From NCBI GenBank assembly GCA_947561715.1, contig OX387197.1, positions 16,055,001 to 16,119,000 of the forward strand: a stretch of DNA of 64,000 bases, in the 5' to 3' direction. This document shows, piece by piece, positions 1 through 11,997 of the stretch. Position 1 is the first letter of the stretch, and every line of letters begins with the position of its first letter. The stretch is from Ascidia mentula (lineage: Eukaryota; Chordata; Ascidiacea; Phlebobranchia; Ascidiidae). The position numbers and the translations under genes were made by a program. The notes under the pieces were generated by a model. The model did not search any database. It had not been told where the DNA came from and was given only the letters and a program-made list of their open reading frames with translations.

Positions 1-1459
1 CGGCCCTATCTCGCCCATTGTTAAGTGGGTCGCGAAAAAAACAGAGTCCAGCCTATGTCTCCCATTGTTAAGTGAGCTTGGGGCTCGAAAAAAACAGAGT
101 CCAGCCTATCCCACCCAGTCTTAACTTCGGCCCTATCTAGCCCATTGTTAAGTGGGTCGCGAAAAAAACAAGAGTCCAGCCTATGTCTCCCATTGTTAAG
201 TGGGCTTGGGGCTCGAAAAAAACAGAGTCCAGCCTATAACACCCAGTCTTAACTTCGGCCCTATTTCGCCCATTGTTAAGTGGGTCGCGAAAAAAACAGA
301 GTCCAGCCTATGTCTCCCATTGTTAAGTGGGCTTTGGGCTCGAAAAAAACAGAGTCCAGCCTATCCCACCCAGTCTTAACTTCGGCCCTATCTCGCCCAT
401 TGTTAAGTGGGTCGCGAAAAAAACAGAGTCCAGCCTATGTCTCCCATTGTTAAGTGGGCTTTGTGCTCGAAAAAAACAGAGTCCAGCCTATCCCACCCAG
501 TCTTAACTTCGGCCCTATCTAGCCCATTGTTAAGTGGGTCGCGAAAAAAACAGAGTCCAGCCTATGTCTCCCATTGTTAAGTGGGCTTGGGGCTCGAAAA
601 AACAGAGTCCAGCCTATAACACCCAGTCTTAACTTCGGCCCTATTTCGCCCATTGTTAAGTGGGTCGCGTAAAAAACAGAGTCCAGCCTATGTCTCCCAT
701 TGTTAAGTGGGCTTGGGGCTCGAAAAAAACAGAGTCCAGCCTATAACACCCAGTCTTAACTTCGGCCCTATCTCGCCCATTGTTAAGTGGGTCGCGAAAA
801 AAACAAGAGTCCAGCCTATGTCTCCCATTGTTAAGTGGGCTTGGGGCTCGAAAAAAACAGAGTCCAGCCTATCCCACCCAGTCTTAACTTCGGCCCTATC
901 TCGCCCATTGTTAAGTGGGTCGCGAAAAAAAACAGAGTCCAGCCTATGTCTCCCATTGTTAAGTGGGCTTGGGGCTCGAAAAAAACAGAGTCCAGCCTAT
1001 CCCACCCAGTCTTAACTTCGGCCCTATCTCGCCCATTGTTAAGTGGGTCGCGAAAAAAACAGAGTCCAGCCTATGTCTCCCATTGTTAAGTGAGCTTGGG
1101 GCTCGAAAAAAACAGAGTCCAGCCTATCCCACCCAGTCTTAACTTCGGCCCTATCTCGCCCATTGTTAAGTGGGTCGCGAAAAAAACAGAGTCCAGCCTA
1201 TGTCTCCCATTGTGAAGTGGGCTTGGGGCTCGAAAAAAACAGAGTCCAGTCTATAACACCCAGTCTTAACTTCGGCCCTATCTCGCCCATTGTTAAGTGG
1301 GTCGCGAAAAAAACAGAGTCCAGCCTATGTCTCCCATTGTTAAGTGGGCTTGGGGCTAGAAAAAAACAGAGTCCAGCCTATCCCACCCAGTCTTAACTTC
1401 GGCCCTATCTCGCCCATTGTTAAGTGGGTCGCGAAAAAAACAGAGTCCAGCCTATGTCT

Positions 1460-1506
1460 CCCATTGTTAAGTGGGTCGCGAAAAAAACAGAGTCCAGCCT
1501 ATGTCT
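1460..1506 (+). repeat. Extra A half-unit (A-A-B monomer)
   Basis: A complete 47-bp A half at 1413-1459 is followed directly by a second A half at 1460-1506 before the B half begins at 1507. The monomer is thus 47 bp longer than normal. The join falls exactly at the box shared by the halves, as expected for misaligned exchange. Confidence 0.85.
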
Positions 1507-2232
1507 CCCATTGTTAAGTGGGCTTGGGGCTCGAAAAAAACAGAGTCCAGCCCATCCCACCCAGTCTTAACTTCGGCCCTATCTAGCCCATTGTTAAGTG
1601 GGTCGCGAAAAAAACAGAGTCCAGCCTATGTCGCCCATTGTTAAGTGGGCTTGGGGCTCGAAAAAAACAGAGTCCAGCCCATCCCACCCAGTCTTAACTT
1701 CGGCCCTATCTCGCCCATTGTTAAGTGGGTCGCGAAAAAAACAGAGTCCAGCCTATGTCGCCCATTGTTAAGTGGGCTTGGGGCTCGAAAAAAACAGAGT
1801 CCAGCCCATCCCACCCAGTCTTAACTTCGGCCCTATCTTGCCCATTGTTAAGTGGGTCGCGAAAAAAACAGAGTCCAGCCTATGTCTGCCATTGTTAAGT
1901 GGGCATGGGGCTCGAAAAAAACAGAGTCCAGCCTATCCCACCCAGTCTTAACTTCGGCGCTATCTAGCCCATTGTTAAGTGGGTCGCGAAAAAAACAGAG
2001 TCCAGCCTATGTCTCCCATTGTTAAGTGGGCTTGGGGCTCGAAAAAAACAGAGTCCAGCCTATCCCACCCAGTCTTAACTTCGGCCCTATCTCGCCCATT
2101 GTTAAGTGGGTCGCGAAAAAAACAGAGTCCAGCCTATGTCTGCCATTGTTAAGTGGGCATGGGGCTCGAAAAAAACAGAGTCCAGCCTATAACACCCAGT
2201 CTTAACTTCGGCCCTATTTCGCCCATTGTTAA

Positions 2233-4319
2233 GTGGGTCGCGAAAAAAACAGAGTCCAGCCTATGTCTCCCATTGTTAAGTGGGCTTGGGGCTCGAAAAA
2301 AACAGAGTCCAGCCTATCCCATCCAGTCTTAACTTCGGCCCTATCTCGCCCATTGTTAAGTGGGTCGCGAAAAAAAACAGTGTCCAGCCTATGTCTCCCA
2401 TTGTTAAGTGGGCTTTGGGCTCGAAAAAAACAGAGTCCAGCCTATCCCACCCAGTCTTAACTTCGGCCCTATCTAGCCCATTGTTAAGTGGGTCGCGAAA
2501 AAAACAAGAGTCCAGCCTATGTCTCCCATTGTTAAGTGGGCTTGGGGCTCGAAAAAAACAGAGTCCAGCCTATCCCACCCAGTCTTAACTTCGGCCCTAT
2601 CTCGCCCATTGTTAAGTGGGTCGCGAAAAAAAACAGAGTCCAGCCTATGTCTCCCATTGTTAAGTGGGCTTGGGGCTCGAAAAAAACAGAGTCCAGCCTA
2701 TCCCACCCAGTCTTAACTTCGGCCCTATCTCGCCCATTGTTAAGTGGGTCGCGAAAAAAACAGAGTCCAGCCTATGTCTCCCATTGTTAAGTGAGCTTGG
2801 GGCTCGAAAAAAACAGAGTCCAGCCTATCCCACCCAGTCTTAACTTCGGCCCTATCTAGCCCATTGTTAAGTGGGTCGCGAAAAAAACAAGAGTCCAGCC
2901 TATGTCTCCCATTGTTAAGTGGGCTTGGGGCTCGAAAAAAACAGAGTCCAGCCTATAACACCCAGTCTTAACTTCGGCCCTATTTCGCCCATTGTTAAGT
3001 GGGTCGCGAAAAAAACAGAGTCCAGCCTATGTCTCCCATTGTTAAGTGGGCTTGGGGCTCGAAAAAAACAGAGTCCAGCCTATCCCACCCAGTCTTAACT
3101 TCGGCCCTATCTCGCCCATTGTTAAGTGGGTCGCGAAAAAAAACAGAGTCCAGCCTATGTCTCCCATTGTTAAGTGGGCTTGGGGCTCGAAAAAAACAGA
3201 GTCCAGCCTATCCCACCCAGTCTTAACTTCGGCCCTATCTCGCCCATTGTTAAGTGGGTCGCGAAAAAAACAGAGTCCAGCCTATGTCTCCCATTGTTAA
3301 GTGAGCTTGGGGCTCGAAAAAAACAGAGTCCAGCCTATCCCACCCAGTCTTAACTTCGGCCCTATCTCGCCCATTGTTAAGTGGGTCGCGAAAAAAACAG
3401 AGTCCAGCCTATGTCTCCCATTGTTAAGTGGGCTTGGGGCTCGAAAAAAACAGAGTCCAGCCTATCCCACCCAGTCTTAACTTCGGCCCTATCTCGCCCA
3501 TTGTTAAGTGGGTCGCGAAAAAAAACAGAGTCCAGCCTATGTCTCCCATTGTTAAGTGGGCTTGGGGCTCGAAAAAAACAAGAGTCCAGCCTATCCCACC
3601 CAGTCTTAACTTCGGCCCTATCTCGCCCATTGTTAAGTGGGTCGCGAAAAAAACAGAGTCCAGCCTATGTCTCCCATTGTTAAGTGGGCTTTGGGCTCGA
3701 AAAAAACAGAGTCCAGCCTATCCCACCCAGTCTTAACTTCGGCCCTATCTAGCCCATTGTTAAGTGGGTCGCGAAAAAAACAGAGTCCAGCCTATGTCTC
3801 CCATTGTTAAGTGGGCTTGGGGCTCGAAAAAAACAGAGTCCAGCCTATAACACCCAGTCTTAACTTCGGCCCTATTTCGCCCATTGTTAAGTGGGTCGCG
3901 AAAAAAACAGAGTCCAGCCTATGTCTCCCATTGTTAAGTGGGCTTGGGGCTCGAAAAAAACAGAGTCCAGCCTATAACACCCAGTCTTAACTTCGGCCCT
4001 ATCTCGCCCATTGTTAAGTGGGTCGCGAAAAAAACAGAGTCCAGCCTGTGTCTCCCATTGTTAAGTGGGCTTGGGGCTCGAAAAAAACAGAGTCCAGCCT
4101 ATCCCACCCAGTCTTAACTTCGGCCCTATCTCGCCCATTGTTAAGTGGGTCGCGAAAAAAAACAGAGTCCAGCCTATGTCTCCCATTGTTAAGTGGGCTT
4201 GGGGCTCGAAAAAAACAGAGTCCAGCCTATCCCACCCAGTCTTAACTTCGGCCCTATCTCGCCCATTGTTAAGTGGGTCGCGAAAAAAACAGAGTCCAGC
4301 CTATGTCTCCCATTGTTAA
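2233..4319 (+). repeat. 2.1-kb segment also present at 17.4 and 19.6 kb
   Basis: The order of variants from 2233 to about 4319 recurs at 19598-21684 (offset 17,365 bp). The first 1.45 kb also recurs at 17379-18829 (offset 15,146 bp), and part recurs at 15115-16.1 kb (offset 12,882 bp). Markers are CAGTGTCC, CTTTGGGCTC, CAAGAG, A8 tracts, GTGAGCTT and CCTGTGTCTC in the same sequence. The GTGAGTCGCG and CAGCTTATG changes of the later copies are absent here. Confidence 0.7.
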
Positions 4320-5824
4320 GTGAGCTTGGGGCTCGAAAAAAACAGAGTCCAGCCTATCCCACCCAGTCTTAACTTCGGCCCTATCTCGCCCATTGTTAAG
4401 TGGGTCGCGAAAAAAACAGAGTCCAGCCTATGTCTCCCATTGTTAAGTGGGCTTGGGGCTAGAAAAAAACAGAGTCCAGCCTATCCCACCCAGTCTTAAC
4501 TACGGCCCTATCTCGCCCATTGTTAAGTGGGTCGCGAAAAAAACAGAGTCCAGCCTATGTCTCCCATTGTTAAGTGGGCTTGGGGCTCGAAAAAAACAGA
4601 GTCCAGCCTATAACACCCAGTCTTAACTTCGGCCCTATCTCGCCCATTGTTAAGTGGGTCGCGAAAAAAACAGAGTCCAGCCTATGTCTCCCATTGTTAA
4701 GTGGGCTTGGGGCTCGAAAAAAACAGAGTCCAGCCTATCCCACCCAGTCTTAACTTCGGCCCTATCTCGCCCATTGTTAAGTGGGTCGCGAAAAAAAACA
4801 GAGTCCAGCCTATGTCTCCCATTGTTAAGTGGGCTTGGGGCTCGAAAAAAACAGAGTCCAGCCTATCCCACCCAGTCTTAACTTCGGCCCTATCTCGCCC
4901 ATTGTTAAGTGGGTCGCGAAAAAAAACAGAGTCCAGCCTGTGTCTCCCATTGTTAAGTGGGCTTGGGGCTCGAAAAAAACAGAGTCCAGCCTATCCCACC
5001 CAGTCTTAACTTCGGCCCTATCTCGCCCATTGTTAAGTGGGTCGCGAAAAAAAACAGAGTCCAGCCTATGTCTCCCATTGTTAAGTGGGCTTGGGGCTCG
5101 AAAAAAACAGAGTCCAGCCTATCCCACCCAGTCTTAACTTCGGCCCTATCTCGCCCATTGTTAAGTGGGTCGCGAAAAAAACAGAGTCCAGCCTATGTCT
5201 CCCATTGTTAAGTGAGCTTGGGGCTCGAAAAAAACAGAGTCCAGCCTATCCCACCCAGTCTTAACTTCGGCCCTATCTCGCCCATTGTTAAGTGGGTCGC
5301 GAAAAAAACAGAGTCCAGCCTATGTCTCCCATTGTTAAGTGGGCTTGGGGCTAGAAAAAAACAGAGTCCAGCCTATCCCACCCAGTCTTAACTACGGCCC
5401 TATCTCGCCCATTGTTAAGTGGGTCGCGAAAAAAACAGAGTCCAGCCTATGTCTCCCATTGTTAAGTGGGCTTGGGGCTCGAAAAAAACAGAGTCCAGCC
5501 TATAACACCCAGTCTTAACTTCGGCCCTATCTCGCCCATTGTTAAGTGGGTCGCGAAAAAAACAGAGTCCAGCCTATGTCTCCCATTGTTAAGTGGGCTT
5601 GGGGCTCGAAAAAAACAGAGTCCAGCCTATCCCACCCAGTCTTAACTTCGGCCCTATCTCGCCCATTGTTAAGTGGGTCGCGAAAAAAAACAGAGTCCAG
5701 CCTATGTCTCCCATTGTTAAGTGGGCTTGGGGCTCGAAAAAAACAGAGTCCAGCCTATCCCACCCAGTCTTAACTTCGGCCCTATCTCGCCCATTGTTAA
5801 GTGGGTCGCGAAAAAAACAGAGTC
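4041..5824 (+). repeat. Tandem higher-order duplication, 892-bp period
   Basis: Two adjacent ~892-bp blocks (seven monomers) repeat the same order of variants. The rare CCTGTG change lies near 4045 and again near 4937, and the private ACTACGG change near 4501 and 5393, both 892 bp apart. GTGAGCTT markers near 4322 and 5214 agree. The copies differ slightly in A-tract length at the junction. Boundaries are approximate. Confidence 0.75.
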
Positions 5825-6199
5825 CAGCCTATGTCTCCCATTGTTAAGTGAGCTTGGGGCTCGAAAAAAACAGAGTCCAGCCTATCCCACCCAGTCTTAA
5901 CTTCGGCCCTATCTCGCCCATTGTTAAGTGGGTCGCGAAAAAAACAGAGTCCAGCCTATGTCTCCCATTGTTAAGTGGGCTTGGGGCTAGAAAAAAACAG
6001 AGTCCAGCCTATCCCACCCAGTCTTAACTTCGGCCCTATCTCGCCCATTGTTAAGTGGGTCGCGAAAAAAACAGAGTCCAGCCTATGTCTCCCATTGTTA
6101 AGTGGGCTTGGGGCTAGAAAAAAACAGAGTCCAGCCTATCCCACCCAGTCTTAACTTCGGCAATATCTCGCCCATTGTTAAGTGGGTCGCGAAAAAAAC

Positions 6200-9100
6200 A
6201 GAGTCCAGCCTATGTCTCCCATTGTTAAGTGGGCTTGGGGCTCGAAAAAAACAGAGTCCAGCCCATCCCACCCAGTCTTAACTTCGGCCCTATCTAGCCC
6301 ATTGTTAAGTGGGTCGCGAAAAAAACAGAGTCCAGCCTATGTCGCCCATTGTTAAGTGGGCTTGGGGCTCGAAAAAAACAGAGTCCAGCCTATCCCACCC
6401 AGTCTTAACTTCGGCCCTATCTCGCCCATTGTTAAGTGGGTCGCGAAAAAAACAGAGTCCAGCCTATGTCTCCCATTGTTAAGTGGGCTTTGGGCTCGAA
6501 AAAAACAGAGTCCAGCCTATCCCATCCAGTCTTAACTTCGGCCCTATCTCGCCCATTGTTAAGTGGGTCGCGAAAAAAACAGAGTCCAGCCTATGTCTCC
6601 CATTGTTAAGTGGGCTTTGGGCTCGAAAAAAACAGAGTCCAGCCTATCCCACCCAGTCTTAACTTCGGCCCTATCTAGCCCATTGTTAAGTGGGTCGCGA
6701 AAAAAACAGAGTCCAGCCTATGTCTCCCATTGTTAAGTGGGCTTGGGGCTCGAAAAAACAGAGTCCAGCCTATAACACCCAGTCTTAACTTCGGCCCTAT
6801 TTCGCCCATTGTTAAGTGGGTCGCGTAAAAAACAGAGTCCAGCCTATGTCTCCCATTGTTAAGTGGGCTTGGGGCTCGAAAAAAACAGAGTCCAGCCTAT
6901 AACACCCAGTCTTAACTTCGGCCCTATCTCGCCCATTGTTAAGTGGGTCGCGAAAAAAACAAGAGTCCAGCCTATGTCTCCCATTGTTAAGTGGGCTTGG
7001 GGCTCGAAAAAAACAGAGTCCAGCCTATCCCACCCAGTCTTAACTTCGGCCCTATCTCGCCCATTGTTAAGTGGGTCGCGAAAAAAAACAGAGTCCAGCC
7101 TATGTCTCCCATTGTTAAGTGGGCTTGGGGCTCGAAAAAAACAGAGTCCAGCCTATCCCACCCAGTCTTAACTTCGGCCCTATCTCGCCCATTGTTAAGT
7201 GGGTCGCGAAAAAAACAGAGTCCAGCCTATGTCTCCCATTGTTAAGTGAGCTTGGGGCTCGAAAAAAACAGAGTCCAGCCTATCCCACCCAGTCTTAACT
7301 TCGGCCCTATCTCGCCCATTGTTAAGTGGGTCGCGAAAAAAACAGAGTCCAGCCTATGTCTCCCATTGTGAAGTGGGCTTGGGGCTCGAAAAAAACAGAG
7401 TCCAGTCTATAACACCCAGTCTTAACTTCGGCCCTATCTCGCCCATTGTTAAGTGGGTCGCGAAAAAAACAGAGTCCAGCCTATGTCTCCCATTGTTAAG
7501 TGGGCTTGGGGCTAGAAAAAAACAGAGTCCAGCCTATCCCACCCAGTCTTAACTTCGGCCCTATCTCGCCCATTGTTAAGTGGGTCGCGAAAAAAACAGA
7601 GTCCAGCCTATGTCTCCCATTGTTAAGTGGGCTTGGGGCTAGAAAAAAACAGAGTCAGGCATATCCCACCCAGTCTTAACTTCGGCAATATCTCGCCCAT
7701 TGTTAAGTGGGTCGCGAAAAAAACAGAGTCCAGCCTATGTCTCCCATTGTTAAGTGGGCTTGGGGCTCGAAAAAAACAGAGTCCAGCCCATCCCACCCAG
7801 TCTTAACTTCGGCCCTATCTCGCCCATTGTTGAGTGGGTCGCGAAAAAAACAGAGTCCAGCCTATGTCTGCCATTGTTAAGTGGGCATGGGGCTCGAAAA
7901 AAACAGAGTCCAGCCTATCCCACCCAGTCTTAACTTCGGCGCTATCTAGCCCATTGTTAAGTGGGTCGCGAAAAAAACAGAGTCCAGCCTATGTCTCCCA
8001 TTGTTAAGTGGGCTTGGGGCTCGAAAAAAACAGAGTCCAGCCTATCCCACCCAGTCTTAACTTCGGCCCTATCTCGCCCATTGTTAAGTGGGTCGCGAAA
8101 AAAACAGAGTCCAGCCTATGTCTCCCATTGTTAAGTGGGCTTGGGGCTAGAAAAAAACAGAGTCCAGCCTATCCCACCCAGTCTTAACTTCGGCCCTATC
8201 TAGCCCATTGTTAAGTGGGTCGCGAAAAAAACAGAGTCCAGCCTATGTCTCCCATTGTTAAGTGGGCTTGGGGCTAGAAAAAAAACAGAGTCCAGCCTAT
8301 CCCACCCAGTCTTAACTTCGGCAATATCTCGCCCATTGTTAAGTGGGTCGCGAAAAAAACAGAGTCCAGCCTATGTCTCCCATTGTTAAGTGGGCTTGGG
8401 GCTCGAAAAAAACAGAGTCCAGCCCATCCCACCCAGTCTTAACTTCGGCCCTATCTAGCCCATTGTTAAGTGGGTCGCGAAAAAAACAGAGTCCAGCCTA
8501 TGTCGCCCATTGTTAAGTGGGCTTGGGGCTCGAAAAAAACAGAGTCCAGCCCATCCCACCCAGTCTTAACTTCGGCCCTATCTAGCCCATTGTTAAGTGG
8601 GTCGCGAAAAAAACAGAGTCCAGCCTATGTCTGCCATTGTTAAGTGGGCATGGGGCTCGAAAAAAACAGAGTCCAGCCTATAACACCCAGTCTTAACTTC
8701 GGCCCTATTTCGCCCATTGTTAAGTGGGTCGCGAAAAAAACAGAGTCCAGCCTATGTCTCCCATTGTTAAGTGGGCTTGGGGCTCGAAAAAAACAGAGTC
8801 CAGCCTATCCCATCCAGTCTTAACTTCGGCCCTATCTCGCCCATTGTTAAGTGGGTCGCGAAAAAAAACAGTGTCCAGCCTATGTCGCCCATTGTTAAGT
8901 GGGCTTGGGGCTCGAAAAAAACAGAGTCCAGCCTATCCCACCCAGTCTTAACTTCGGCCCTATCTCGCCCATTGTTAAGTGGGTCGCGAAAAAAACAGAG
9001 TCCAGCCTATGTCTCTCATTGTTAAGTGGGCTTTGGGCTCGAAAAAAACAGAGTCCAGCCTATCCCACCCAGTCTTAACTTCGGCCCTATCTAGCCCATT

Positions 9101-9200
9101 GTTAAGTGGGTCGCGAAAAAAACAAGAGTCCAGCCTATGTCTCCCATTGTTAAGTGGGCTTGGGGCTCGAAAAAAACAGAGTCCAGCCTATAACACCCAG
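6200..9200 (+). repeat. 3-kb segment also present at 23.1-26.1 kb
   Basis: Marker order in this interval matches about 23.08-26.06 kb at an offset of 16,853-16,854 bp. Shared rare changes include AGTCAGGCATAT (7651 and 24505), TCGCGTAAAAAAC and GTGAAGTGGG. To the left the match continues at an offset of 16,981 bp, one monomer different: a GGCAATATC monomer near 6161 has no partner. Part of the same block (about 0.25-1.4 kb) is also found 6156 bp upstream. Confidence 0.7.
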
Positions 9201-10715
9201 TCTTAACTTCGGCCCTATTTCGCCCATTGTTAAGTGGGTCGCGAAAAAAACAGAGTCCAGCCTATGTCTCCCATTGTTAAGTGGGCTTGGGGCTCGAAAA
9301 AAACAGAGTCCAGCCGATCCCACCCAGTCTTAACTTCGGCCCTATCTCGCCCATTGTTAAGTGGGTCGCGAAAAAAACAGAGTCCAGCCTATGTCGCCCA
9401 TTGTTAAGTGGGCTTGGGGCCGGAAAAAAACAGAGTCCAGCCGATCCCACCCAGTCTTAACTTCGGCCCTATCTCGCCCATTGTTAAGTGGGTCGCGAAA
9501 AAAACAGAGTCCAGCCTATGTCGCCCATTGTTAAGTGGGCTTGGGGCTCGAAAAAAACAGAGTCCAGCCTATCCCACCCAGTCTTAACTTCGGCGCTATC
9601 TAGCCCATTGTTAAGTGGGTCGCGAAAAAAACAGAGTCCAGCCTATGTCTCCCATTGTTAAGTGGGCTTGGGGCTCGAAAAAAACAGAGTCCAGCCTATC
9701 CCACCCAGTCTTAACTTCGGCCCTATCTCGCCCATTGTTAAGTGGGTCGCGAAAAAAACAGAGTCCAGCCTATGTCTCCCATTGTTAAGTGGGCTTGGGG
9801 CTAGAAAAAAAACAGAGTCCAGCCTATCCCACCCAGTCTTAACTTCGGCCCTATCTAGCCCATTGTTAAGTGGGTCGCGAAAAAAACAGAGTCCAGCCTA
9901 TGTCGCCCATTGTTAAGTGGGCTTGGGGCTCGAAAAAAACAGAGTCCAGCCCATCCCACCCAGTCTTAACTTCGGCCCTATCTAGCCCATTGTTAAGTGG
10001 GTCGCGAAAAAAACAGAGTCCAGCCTATGTCTGCCATTGTTAAGTGGGCATGGGGCTCGAAAAAAACAGAGTCCAGCCTATAACACCCAGTCTTAACTTC
10101 GGCCCTATTTCGCCCATTGTTAAGTGGGTCGCGAAAAAAACAGAGTCCAGCCTATGTCTCCCATTGTTAAGTGGGCTTGGGGCTCGAAAAAAACAGAGTC
10201 CAGCCTATCCCATCCAGTCTTAACTTCGGCCCTATCTCGCCCATTGTTAAGTGGGTCGCGAAAAAAAACAGTGTCCAGCCTATGTCGCCCATTGTTAAGT
10301 GGGCTTGGGGCTCGAAAAAAACAGAGTCCAGCCTATCCCACCCAGTCTTAACTTCGGCCCTATCTCGCCCATTGTTAAGTGGGTCGCGAAAAAAACAGAG
10401 TCCAGCCTATGTCTCTCATTGTTAAGTGGGCTTTGGGCTCGAAAAAAACAGAGTCCAGCCTATCCCACCCAGTCTTAACTTCGGCCCTATCTAGCCCATT
10501 GTTAAGTGGGTCGCGAAAAAAACAAGAGTCCAGCCTATGTCTCCCATTGTTAAGTGGGCTTGGGGCTCGAAAAAAACAGAGTCCAGCCTATAACACCCAG
10601 TCTTAACTTCGGCCCTATTTCGCCCATTGTTAAGTGGGTCGCGAAAAAAACAGAGTCCAGCCTATGTCTCCCATTGTTAAGTGGGCTTGGGGCTCGAAAA
10701 AAACAGAGTCCAGCC
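8426..10715 (+). repeat. Duplicated 890-bp segment at 1400-bp offset
   Basis: The segment at about 8426-9315 matches 9826-10715 at a constant offset of 1400 bp, including the private change GTCTCTCATT near 9011 and 10411. Beyond it the match resumes with one extra monomer: a rare GGCCGGAAA connector near 9418 recurs near 10945, an offset of 1527 bp. This is a block duplication followed by gain or loss of one unit. Confidence 0.75.
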
Positions 10716-11997
10716 TATCCCACCCAGTCTTAACTTCGGCCCTATCTCGCCCATTGTTAAGTGGGTCGCGAAAAAAACAGAGTCCAGCCTATGTCTCCCA
10801 TTGTTAAGTGGGCTTGGGGCTCGAAAAAAACAGAGTCCAGCCGATCCCACCCAGTCTTAACTTCGGCCCTATCTCGCCCATTGTTAAGTGGGTCGCGAAA
10901 AAAACAGAGTCCAGCCTATGTCGCCCATTGTTAAGTGGGCTTGGGGCCGGAAAAAAACAGAGTCCAGCCGATCCCACCCAGTCTTAACTTCGGCCCTATC
11001 TCGCCCATTGTTAAGTGGGTCGCGAAAAAAACAGAGTCCAGCCTATGTCGCCCATTGTTAAGTGGGCTTGGGGCTCGAAAAAAACAGAGTCCAGCCTATC
11101 CCACCCAGTCTTAACTTCGGCGCTATCTAGCCCATTGTTAAGTGGGTCGCGAAAAAAACAGAGTCCAGCCTATGTCTCCCATTGTTAAGTGGGCTTGGGG
11201 CTCGAAAAAAACAGAGTCCAGCCTATCCCACCCAGTCTTAACTTCGGCCCTATCTCGCCCATTGTTAAGTGGGTCGCGAAAAAAACAGAGTCCAGCCTAT
11301 GTCTCCCATTGTTAAGTGGGCTTGGGGCTCGAAAAAAACAGAGTCCAGCCTATCCCACCCAGTCTTAACTTCGGCCCTATCTCACCCATTGTTAAGTGGG
11401 TCGCGAAAAAAACAGAGTCCAGCCTATGTCTCCCATTGTTAAGTGGGCTTGGGGCTCGAAAAAACAGAGTCCAGCCTATAACACCCAGTCTTAACTTCGG
11501 CCCTATTTCGCCCATTGTTAAGTGGGTCGCGTAAAAAACAGAGTCCAGCCTATGTCTCCCATTGTTAAGTGGGCTTGGGGCTCGAAAAAAACAGAGTCCA
11601 GCCTATAACACCCAGTCTTAACTTCGGCCCTATCTCGCCCATTGTTAAGTGGGTCGCGAAAAAAACAAGAGTCCAGCCTATGTCTCCCATTGTTAAGTGG
11701 GCTTGGGGCTCGAAAAAAACAGAGTCCAGCCTATCCCACCCAGTCTTAACTTCGGCCCTATCTCGCCCATTGTTAAGTGGGTCGCGAAAAAAAACAGAGT
11801 CCAGCCTATGTCTCCCATTGTTAAGTGGGCTTGGGGCTCGAAAAAAACAGAGTCCAGCCTATCCCACCCAGTCTTAACTTCGGCCCTATCTCGCCCATTG
11901 TTAAGTGGGTCGCGAAAAAAACAGAGTCCAGCCTATGTCGCCCATTGTTAAGTGGGCTTGGGGCTCGAAAAAAACAGAGTCCAGCCTATCCCACCCA